Source: Gigaspora rosea (taxonomy: Eukaryota > Glomeromycota > Glomeromycetes > Diversisporales > Gigasporaceae). From it: a DNA stretch of 64,000 nucleotides. The DNA is taken from positions 158,688-222,687 of the forward strand of contig QKWP01000038.1 in assembly GCA_003550325.1 (NCBI GenBank), in the 5' to 3' direction. Positions 55,510-64,000 of this stretch are shown piece after piece. A program made the translations under genes and the position numbers. The stretch's first letter is position 1; each line of letters opens with the position of its first letter. Under the pieces are notes generated by a model that worked only from the letters and a program-made list of their open reading frames with translations, did not search any database and was not told the DNA's origin.

Positions 55510-55756
55510 TAGGGGTAAGTCAGTAGAAAAGGAAAAATTTTTTCTAAGTAAAAGTTTTCTTGACTTTAAGTTTAAATATCTTAACAACTATTTTAATAAA
55601 TTTAATAATTTTTTTTATTTTAATTCTATATAACTCCAAGAATAAAATAAAAATTTTTTTAGCAAATCTGATTAAATAGTTGTCAAAATATTTAATTTAA
55701 AAATTAAAAAAATTTTACTAAAAATGATTTGTCCCTTTTCTACTGACTCACCCCCA
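55510..55756. mobile_element. 247-bp MITE, hairpin-array family
   Basis: TAGGGGTAAGTCAGTAGAAA and inverted TTTCTACTGACTCACCCCCA ends, TA at 55508-55509 and 55757-55758. Inside is the same hairpin (atcttaacaacta..taaatagttgtcaaaa) as in the array at 36930-38270. The terminal motif relates it to 13653, 20631 and 22343. Confidence 0.88.
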
Positions 55757-55759
55757 TAT

Positions 55760-56417
55760 GCTAAACACTATAACAAAATTACTACTGTATATCTGACAAC
55801 AATTTTTTTAATCTTATTACCAATTAATCTTTAATTTCAAAAAGAAATTTATACAATCCTGTACTAGTTAATTTTAATCATAATTAATATAAAAAATATA
55901 TTTATTATATTTTATAGTTTTTTATACAATTATCTTTAGAAATTTTGTATAGTTAGTAACAATACAAGATAGGATAAATTAACACTGCATAGTTATAATA
56001 TTGATTAAAGAAAATAATATATTGGTTTATTTATTCAATTTTGTATAAAAAGATAGATGCAAAAAAAAAAGGGAATTACATTGCATTGGAAATAAAAAGG
56101 TACAGAAAGAAGATGTCACTGAATGACAAGAGAAAAATTGTAAAAAACCTGCAAAATAAAGAAAGTCCCATTTCAGTATGAAAAGTGATTTAAATTAGAA
56201 GAAAGAAAAACAAGAAAGACAAGTTGAAGAGATATAAAAATCAACAGTTAAAGATTATATAAAGGGTAATATAAAGCCATTTTGGTTTGGCTCTTGACAG
56301 GACTAATATAGCCTTCAATTTTATTCGTAAGATAGTACAACAGGTCGCACTAAGGTTGCTTATAAAATAATTAAATAACACACCAAACCTGCTATATGGA
56401 GATAGGTATAATATAAC
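55760..56417. other. AT-rich intergenic DNA
   Basis: Nothing recognised. Confidence 0.4.
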
Positions 56418-56550
56418 TAGAGTTCTGCAATTTGATTTGATTCAATTTGATTGATCAAATATTTGATTTCCAATCAAATTCAAATACAGAAATTTCAAAT
56501 TAAATCAAATTCAAATTGACAAAATATTCGATTCAATTTGACAAATATTT
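56418..56550. mobile_element. One-ended fragment of a caaatcaaat MITE
   Basis: tagagttctgcaatttgatt matches the inverted right end of the intact MITE at 63100-63366. The other end is missing and the sequence dissolves into aaatcaaatt words. Confidence 0.65.
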
Positions 56551-56714
56551 AAAAATTTTACCAGTATGATCACGTTTCTTGTATAACATGAAATGTGTAT
56601 AGGGATGGTTTCCTTCAACTTTTTTGATGTCACTTATCCTGATTTTTGCAAAATCCTTTTTTAGTAGGAGTAATGATTTTCATTTATTCGTTTTTGGAAA
56701 GAGTTAAAATTTTT

Positions 56715-57706
56715 TTTAATTTTAATGGTGAGACCTTGCTCTTATCTTTATTAAATTTAATGGAGCTTTTTACAGTTGTAAAAATTTTATTGTTTAAATC
56801 TAATGCTAAGAAAAAGAACTCAGACATATAGCTAGATAAACAAAAGTAAACCTAGTACTTATCTGTGGCCTAAACCAAACAGAGTGGCCAAGGCTCACCT
56901 AGATTTGATTATTAGTTAATATACTTAAAGGGTGTGTAAGATATTTAATCCAGTGGGGGTACCAGTAATCTATTTTCTGAATTGATTTATTTATAATAGA
57001 GTGTTATTATTGGTATCGATTGTAAGTGTAATAGATATAGAAGATTTAGAGTCTGTAGGCTGATTTTGTGAAATTGTTTGTTGATAGTATGATCTTGAGG
57101 TACAGTATTGGATCCAGATTTTTGTATAAATTTGTTGGTTGAGATGAAGTAGAAATTGAATTGTAAGGGACTGAGCAGACTTTGAAGATGGAGCAGTTTC
57201 TTGTAGTATGTTAATTAGTTCTAATAGAATAAGACCTGATAGAGTTGAATATAATGAAGGCTTGTATGAAAAATGATGAATTTGAAGACTATCAAGTTTT
57301 AAAATTTTGGAGTGAAGATTTTTGGCCTGAGTTGGAGAAATATCTAGTTTGTCAGAACTAAGTATTTGGTTTAAAGAATTGTTTATAAGATCTAGTAATA
57401 GATTGGTATTTGGGCAAGTAACCCAATGCAAGGCATAACTTGCCTGTTGGCATATATGACAGATATTAGGGTATGAAGGATATCTTTTATGAAGAATATG
57501 TGGAGAAGGAAGCTCATCAAGTAATAGTTTAACTCTAAAAGATTTTAGAGTAGAGGATTGGAAGCTATGTGAAAAGTTGCTAAATTTTTGGTTATTATTG
57601 ATATATAACCATGAAGGGTTCCAATTAATATATTGTAAAATTTGATTCCATTGCTGAAAGCAGTATTGTGATGTCAACAATGCAATTATATGTGCTCTGC
57701 AGATTG
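56715..57706 (-). mobile_element. Second 5'-truncated LINE with 21-bp duplication
   Basis: The duplication containing ggaaagagttaaaattttt is found at 56694-56714 and 57707-57727. The minus-strand 3' end (low coordinates) closes with an A-rich tail after about 270 bp of 3' UTR. Truncation falls inside the coding region: the frame is open right up to the 5' junction. Confidence 0.92.
56991..57706 (-). CDS. LINE C-terminal zinc-knuckle region (partial)
   Basis: An open frame from the truncation point to TAA at 56991. Counting from 57680, residues 46-58 (KSFRVKLLLDELPSP) precede a zinc knuckle C74-x2-C77-x7-H85-x3-C89 (CHIC..H..C), the layout that follows reverse transcriptase/RNase H in many LINE proteins. 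The remaining 140 residues are serine/glutamine-rich and end in a TLTIDTNNNTLL tail. No stop interrupts it, so the insertion is fairly young, but without reverse transcriptase it is dead on arrival. It differs clearly from the LINE at 39696, so at least two LINE families are present. Confidence 0.8.
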
Positions 57707-58430
57707 TTGGAAAGAGTTAAAATTTTTACATAACAAATATGTAATATATATGTAAATTACTGTTATGATATAAGGCTGGCGTCACTGATTATAATCTCCC
57801 ATTATGATATCAACGTAAATTTTTACATACCGTATATATATAATATAATTTCATATGCAAATCACTCATTATGATGCAAACTGGCGTCACTAATTATTTT
57901 AATTTCAAACATGAAATGTTGGAAGGATAGTTTCCGATCAACTTTTTTGATGTTTGCTATGCTAATTTTGAGGGGTTACGGTAATTCTGCTGACACAGAT
58001 GACAACACGTGCATGTTAATATATATTGAACAATAGTGTAGGAAATGTATACCAGTATGATCACATGAAATGTGGAGGGATGGTTCCATTCAACTTTTTG
58101 GTGTGCTATATTTTTTCCTATTTTGGAAGTTACTTGTTCATCGTATTTTTTTCCTATTTCAGTAGGTATTGGAAAATATCATATGTTACGTGTAATTGCT
58201 TCATTGTGCATGTGTGTGAAGAAATTATCATCGTGGGAAAATTACATACGTCCTATATGTGTGTTGCACATGATATATACCAGTACGATTACGGTTCTTT
58301 TGTAATATGAAATGTGGAAGGATGGTTTCCGTTCACTTTTTTTGATGTTCACTATGCTGATATTTTCAAGAATCCTTTTTTAATATGGGTCAATGGTTTT
58401 TATTTTTCCAATTCATAGAAGGGTTATGGT

Positions 58431-60224
58431 GATTCTGATGGCACAGGATAACAACAGTATGACAACATGTGCATATGTAAACGATGGTGTGGGAAATATA
58501 TTCATAAGTGTGTATAAAAATGTTGTGATCAAGTGGATACTGATCTCATTATGTACTTGTCAAAAATTGATTGCTATCAGTTATAAAATATTTTTGGCAC
58601 TTTGCCATTTTTGATTTGCTGTATCCAAAAACCGTAAGACCATGAGAATATTTAAAATATGAACAATTATGACGATCTATTTATTTGTATGTTTATGTTG
58701 TAATAAATTCGCCATAATTTGCAATTGATCTATCACTATGGATTAATTTTTTTTAAAAAAAAAATCGATTTTCATTTGTTACGCGCACTTTGTATTCGAG
58801 ATTTAAAAGATCAACTTTCATTCGTAATGCGCACTTTGTATTTTTGAAATTAGATTGAGATATGGACAACGTTAATATATCCTGTGTATCACCAAAATGG
58901 TAAGGTTTATAGCAGTAAATCATGATAAATGCTATAGTAATTTCAATGCAAACTAACTCTGCCCCAACTATGTATTGTGTTATTAGAATAACGAGCAAGT
59001 ATTGTATGAGAACTTTTTATAGTAGTTCTTGATAGAAGCCACAATAATTCATTGTTAACTCAAGCTTTAAATGTATTATATGCCAAGTAAGTTTGTAAAG
59101 AATTTTTTTTAGTAATTCACAATAGAAATTGTGATAATTCTAATACATACTAGTTCTCCTTTTCACTATTACCGACATAAACTACAATGGTTCATCCATA
59201 ATTACATGCTGCATATTGTGAGAATGATGAGTATTGGGGTAAGTTAAAAACTACTAGTAATATCACTGTATAATTAAACCAATGTCTTTTAATAGTGCAA
59301 GGCTCTTGAACCTTGAATTGGTAGGCATGGTTGATTTGGTCTGGGTCTGAAGTTCTTTTAGAGTCTTACTGATGTCCAATTAAAATAGAAAAAATTGCCT
59401 AATTGGACATAGTGACTTGCTATCCCTGAAGATAAGTATTTCTTGTAAATAGTTCTTCAGTTTGTTCAAAATTCACTCTATTTAATAAATTCTTCTTTAT
59501 TTTAGTTGCAAAGGTTGAAAGGCTCTAATGTAATTGTTAATATTATTATTGATCATCACATGATCAAGGATGATGCAGGTGATTAATCTAACAATGGAAT
59601 GGATTAAATTGTTTAATAAATTAGGTAATCAAGGTTAATCAATTTATGTTTTTGTATAATTCGATCTTTCTTTCTTTAATTGGGTTATACTAAACAGAGT
59701 TCAAAACATGGATTATGCAGTCACTAGCTTTACTTAAAATAACGAATATTCTAAGAGTGCAAGGTAATTATAATATGTGATTATTACAACAATTTTTGGT
59801 AAAGAGAAACTTTTTTAGAGCTAACACTTCTACATTTTTTCGAAGGTTAGAACTCGAGAATTATGCCTTATTGAAGCAAAAAGGGTCTTGTATACTTCTC
59901 CCGACTTGCAAGGGCAAGCTCTACTAATTATACTAAAAGATCCCAAATTAATAAACTGTTTATATTATAAACTGATAACTCTCCTGACACAAGAAATTCG
60001 TAATATAAGGCCAAATTCTGTAATCTAACATTAGAGCCTTGTGACATAGTTTAGAGTTCTATTTTGACTCTTGTTACTCAAACCAAATCTATCAATGCCT
60101 CAATCAAAGCCTTACTGTTATTAAAGTTAATTTTAGAGTAGATAGTAGTGACTCTTAGATGTAAGGTTCATTTTACTCCTTACAACGTATGTACGTAGTT
60201 TTGATCAAATTTGTAGATCATTAC
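58431..60224. other. Intergenic DNA
   Basis: Contains a direct repeat of about 35 bp (ttcatttgttacgcgcactt and ttcattcgtaatgcgcactt) at 58771 and 58818 and a small palindrome (tgtccaatta..taattggaca) at 59373-59409. No gene supported. Confidence 0.4.
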
Positions 60225-61422
60225 TATAAGGCTATTTGAAGTTAATTTTTCAGTTAATATCATCCCTTCCCTCACTCCCCAACGGCCCCAGCCCTCCCAA
60301 TAAAATGAACATATGAAAAAAAATAAAAAAAGTAAAATATTATCATTATTTAGAAATCAAATTTAATATATAAATTCGATTTATTACTTTGTGCATGAGA
60401 TATTACTAGTATATATTAAGTATTTATAAAGTGACTGGCATATGTACATAGCTCTATATATGGGACGTCTAAAGCAGAGCAGAATCATGTAGCACCTGAC
60501 AAATGAAATTAGGAATTTGATGTTCTTTGGCGAAGCAAACAAGAATGAGGAACGAAAACTTTTAAAAAATACAAAAAACAACAGTCTAAACCTACCTTGG
60601 TGTTTTAATTAAAAATATAGGAAGGTAATTTTGCTTATATATTACTACCTAAACCTATCTAAGGCCATTTGAAGCTATTTTTTCAGTTAATGTATAAAAA
60701 AAGTAAAAATTAAAAAAAATAAAAATATTCTAAATTCAGCCCGAAATTCGAATAATTCTTTGTTGTTTTTCGCAGTTATACGGCAAATAAAAATAAAACA
60801 ATAATTTAAAATAAAAAATAATATTAAAATAAATAAATTATTTAAAATAAAAAAATAATTTAAAATTAAAAATAATTTAATAAAATAAAAAAATAATTTA
60901 AAATGAAGTAAAATACAATAAAATAAAGACAAAATAAAAAAATAAAACATAATTTAAAAAAAACATAAAATAAATAAAAAATAAATAAATAAGAACAAAT
61001 TTTAGCTCCTACTTGGCTGTATGTTTATTTAAGTTTGCAATAAAACAATTCAAGAAAAACTGCTAAGATAGAGCTTTCGAAGGGTTTTTTATTCGATTTT
61101 GAAGAGCTAGAGAACTAATGAGTAAAAAATGTTTGAATAAACATTTAACTTTTTCAGAAATAAAATTACAAACCAATTATTCGAATTGATACTTTTTTAC
61201 ATTAATTTTTAAGCCATCCGAGTAGTGATTTATTTCATTCAATGAGGGACAAAATTTGCTCATCCAATAGAAACTTGGGAACCCAAAATTCTGATCTGTG
61301 ATCACATACATATTTTTTAAAATGATCCGATCCGATCACTAGATCACGAGAATTTTGGCTATAAAAATTGTATGTACGTACGAAGTTATTTTCTCTGATG
61401 ATACATTATATAGTTAATAAAT
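60225..61422. other. Region with scattered single element ends
   Basis: Left ends of the ggccatttgaagttaatt family stand alone near 60230 and 60660, in the same orientation. An A-rich low-complexity tract occupies about 60690-60990. No gene. Confidence 0.5.
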
Positions 61423-61590
61423 TAAGGCCGTTTGAAGTTAATTTTTCAGTTAATATCACCCTCAGCTGAAGTCACTCCCAAAAATAAACAGCCAATCAAT
61501 CTTCGTATCATATGTTCATTTCATTTTACCCCCTCCTCCCGAGAGTCCTGAAAAGTAATATTAACCGAAGAATTAACTTCAAATGGCCTA
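61423..61590. mobile_element. 168-bp MITE (aaggcc..gaagttaa family)
   Basis: TAAGGCCGTTTGAAGTTAAT at the left pairs with attaacttcaaatggccta at the right, and tcagttaatatcacc with gtaatattaaccga. The target duplication is unclear (TAA or AATT). Other single ends of this family are at 60230, 60660 and 61612. Confidence 0.72.
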
Positions 61591-61679
61591 ATTACTATAA
61601 TCACTACTAACATTTGAAGTTAATGTTTCGGTTAACATCACCGCACCCCTAATAACCTGCTATTTCTATACTAAAACTA

Positions 61680-61714
61680 TCCACTATGCATACCAGTTCT
61701 GAGAGGGCCGACTG
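61680..61714. mobile_element. Solo end of a pogo-like element
   Basis: cactatgcataccagttctg..gggccgactg followed by TA matches the right end of 22639-23021 (cactatgcatactggttt..gttgactg). No opposite end nearby. Confidence 0.6.
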
Positions 61715-61789
61715 TATTCTAATAATAAATTTCTATTAATCACTTCTTTTAATAGAAATTTAATAGCAACTAATCTTCATATTGACTAT

Positions 61790-64000
61790 CAGTTTAGAGA
61801 TCATTTACTATATAATATGTGTCTTTATGATTATGCTTTTACTATTTATAAAGTTGCTATTAGTGCATATAATCTATTAATATTAGCTAATCAATCTTCA
61901 AGAAATTATTAGACCTGTTGATTTTTTTTTCAAGGCAATAACTTTACTAATAAACAAATTCTTAATAATGAAAATGTACATCCACAATGTAAAACTTATC
62001 TACAAATGCAACATAAATATGAAACAGAAAAAATAGCTATACTATGTGGTAAAGGCATACCAAAAAAGATAATATTGAAAATACTAAATGTTATAGATTA
62101 TGTATTCTTCTTCTTTTTAAACCATAGAAAAATGTTTGTAATCTTAGAAAAAATTATAGCTCATGGGCAGAAGCCTGTCAATCTTTTCTAACTAGTTCTT
62201 TATTATTTTTATGATTAAAAACTGTTATTAATAATAGAATTAATACATAGAAATTCAAAAGAAACTACATTGGAACATGAATTATAACAAAAAGCAAGAA
62301 GTAATCTATTATATTAAAATTCTGCGGTTGATCATTTTCAATCTAAATTTGATTCTAATAATAATATTGATTTTTTGCTAATGATAATATTCAAAAACAA
62401 TTTTCTAAATAAAGATTTATTATTGCAACAACTTAATCTAGTACAAATAATTAAATTAGATTTAAATAATATAAATATGGTTGATGTTGCAATAAACTAT
62501 TTATGTATTAGAGGCAAATTTCTTTTAAATGACAATTATTTTTTTAATTTGTATTCTACCCCAAATATTATACTTAATCCTATTGAAGATTATAATTTGA
62601 TTAAAAAGAATAGTATTCATTTAAATAATAATCATAATGATGGTCTTGTTAAAACTTGGCAGGATATAATCTCAGCCCCAAAAAAAATTACTCAAAATTA
62701 TCCTTTTGATAATAATATAAACTGTTCTGCTAAAAATTACTAAGCCTCTAAAGCAAAATTAAATAATTATAGTACAGATTTCTTAGAGCAATATGCATCA
62801 GGTTTGAATAATAAACAGCAAAAAGCTTACTTTCTTGCATGTGACCATCAAAGAAGAAATCAACACAATAATTGTAACAAACTAGCACAGTTATTACTAT
62901 TTCTAACGGTGCAGATAGTGAGAAAATCAAGAGTTATTGATGCAATTTGTTTCTATTTTAATTTCACATGTCAATATAACTCTATTGTTGTTCTTGCTTC
63001 TATAGAGATTGCAGTAGTGAATATAAAAAGGTATACTATTTATTCTGCATATGGTTTGGGATTTGAAGGTTCTGACAATAATAATAATAATCCAACTAGT
63101 AGGGTTCCTCAAATTCAAATCAAATCAAATATTAGATCAATTTGAATTTGATCAAATCAAATTGATTCTGATTTGAATTTGATTTGATTCAAATATTTGA
63201 ATTTGAATTTTTAATAGTAATTTTCAAATCAAATCAAATATTGTCAAATCAAATCAAATTTGACCATATTTGAATTTGATCAAATCAAATATAGTCAAAT
63301 TTGAATTTGATTTGATCAAATATTTGATTCAAATATTTGAAGATCAAATCAAATTGCGGAACCCTACCAACTGGTGATTCTTTACAAAAATTACAGAATT
63401 TTTGAAATAATATAGAATATATAATTATAGATAAAATTTCAATGATGGTCAATTTCTTTTTGTCCATTTTCATGCAATTTTAAAAATTAATAAATTATCT
63501 AATACATCTGCTTCTTTTGCTGGTCTTAATTTTCTTTTTTCTAGAGACTTTATGCAATTACTACTAGTTCTTGATCCCGCATTGTATATTCTGAGTAAAG
63601 TAACTAATATTAATTTATCATTTGATTTACCAAGTTTTGATAATGTAAAAACAAATACCAATTCTAAAAATACAAATATAATTTAAATAACTCCTCAATT
63701 AATAATCATACTGTAATGAATACAATAGGAAGAAACTTATAGCTAAGTATAAAAATATTTTTAAAAAAATCAATTATTAAATAGATGATCCTTTTTATAT
63801 CAATATTTTAGATGATTTATATACTGGAAATCTAAATGAATATCAACATAAGGCATTACAATCAAGAGTAATCAGTCATAATAGAATAAAAAGTTATAAA
63901 TGGAAAATGCTACTATTTTAATTACAAGAAATGATTTATGTGTCCAGTTAAATCTTGAATCTACAAGAGAATTTACTCAAAAACAAAATCAACTTCTTAT
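61790..64000 (+). pseudogene. Decayed Helitron-type PIF1-like helicase, 3' open
   Basis: Fragments in order: LIATNLHIDYQFRD-like start (61791), then VHPQCKTYLQMQ..IAILCGKGIPKK (61970-62070), the pre-helicase segment of fungal Helitron proteins, then LNNKQQKAYFLACDH (62803), the Walker A region (about 62893-62945), VVLASIEIAVVNIKRYTIYSAYGLGF (62985-63065), the Walker B region IIIDKISMM (63421-63450), the SFAGLNFLFSRDFMQLLLVLDPALY segment (63517-63588) and ATILITRNDLCVQLN near 63910. The protein unwinds DNA during rolling-circle transposition. It is dead: the Walker A glycines are replaced (VQIVRKS), the Walker B acidic partner is Lys (63433-63435), a TGA (63403-63405) stands where relatives have Trp, several frameshifts and stops occur, and a hAT MITE sits inside. 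It continues beyond the window. Confidence 0.82.
63100..63366. mobile_element. 267-bp hAT-like MITE inside the helicase relic
   Basis: TAGGGTTCCTCAAATTCAAA and inverted ...AATTGCGGAACCCTA ends. Flanks CCAACTAG (63092-63099) and CCAACTGG (63367-63374) are an 8-bp duplication with one change. The interior is almost only caaatcaaat/atttgaatttgat words, so it folds into many hairpins. The helicase reading continues on the far side. Confidence 0.9.

Larger units (their letters stand above)
56555..58430. repeat. Four diverged copies of a 150-240-bp repeat
   Basis: Each copy runs ..ccagtatgatcac.., catgaaatgtggaaggatgg, ttcaacttttttgatgtt, then a gtgattctgatggcaca-like end. Copies start near 56560, 57895, 58049 and 58278. 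The first is split by the LINE insertion at 56715. No coding function recognised; overlapping frames at 58026-58614 are repeat-derived. Confidence 0.65.

Noticed and set aside
58026..58614. Small membrane-protein genes
   Set aside because: Frames run across copies of a dispersed repeat and are not conserved between copies.
1..64000. A host defence island or biosynthetic cluster
   Set aside because: Only two intact genes occur, far apart and unrelated; nothing supports a multi-gene system.

Overview
This is an AT-rich eukaryotic window with very few genes. There are no prokaryotic operons, ribosome binding sites or CRISPR arrays. The gene types present are an F-box protein fused to RNI-type leucine-rich repeats, a patatin-like phospholipase, a pogo/Tigger transposase with a short spliceosomal intron, LINE 3' ends with RNase H and zinc-knuckle coding remnants, and a Helitron-type PIF1-like helicase. 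Together with the extreme AT content this best fits a repeat-rich filamentous fungus. An arbuscular mycorrhizal fungus (Glomeromycotina, Rhizophagus/Gigaspora type) is my inference; the species cannot be read from the sequence.

Only two genes look intact: an orphan multi-pass membrane protein (2889-4199, minus) and a patatin-like phospholipase (29025-30401, minus). Four coding relics are recognisable: an F-box/LRR pseudogene (8219-10006, plus), a Tigger transposase (51819-53462, minus), two 5'-truncated LINEs (39696-41236 and 56715-57706, both minus) and a decayed Helitron helicase that runs off the right edge (61790-64000, plus).

Most of the rest is a layered deposit of non-autonomous transposable elements. 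About twenty inverted-repeat elements can be bounded by terminal inverted repeats (TIRs). Many also have target-site duplications (TSDs): TA for Tc1/mariner/pogo-like elements (618-751, 13653-14758, 18503-19093, 20631-20701, 21540-21712, 22639-23021, 32671-32865, 50009-54531, 55510-55756), 8 bp for hAT-like elements (7753-8024, 27642-28135, 31695-32297, 41640-41917, 63100-63366), and a possible TTAA for 42395-42890. A tRNA-derived SINE with poly-A tail and 13-bp TSD lies at 23717-24447. Several insertions are nested, and paralogous copies nearby show some empty sites, so boundaries and insertion order can be read directly.

The most unusual structures are an array of six hairpins (36930-38270) that appears to be the amplified core of a small MITE family, a foldback-like element carrying about 255-bp tandem repeats (43533-45882), a near-perfect 660-bp palindrome whose core recurs in two other elements, and two single-N assembly joins flanked by exact or near-exact duplications (44047, 51018). 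All coordinates and alignments were made by eye; none was checked with a search tool.
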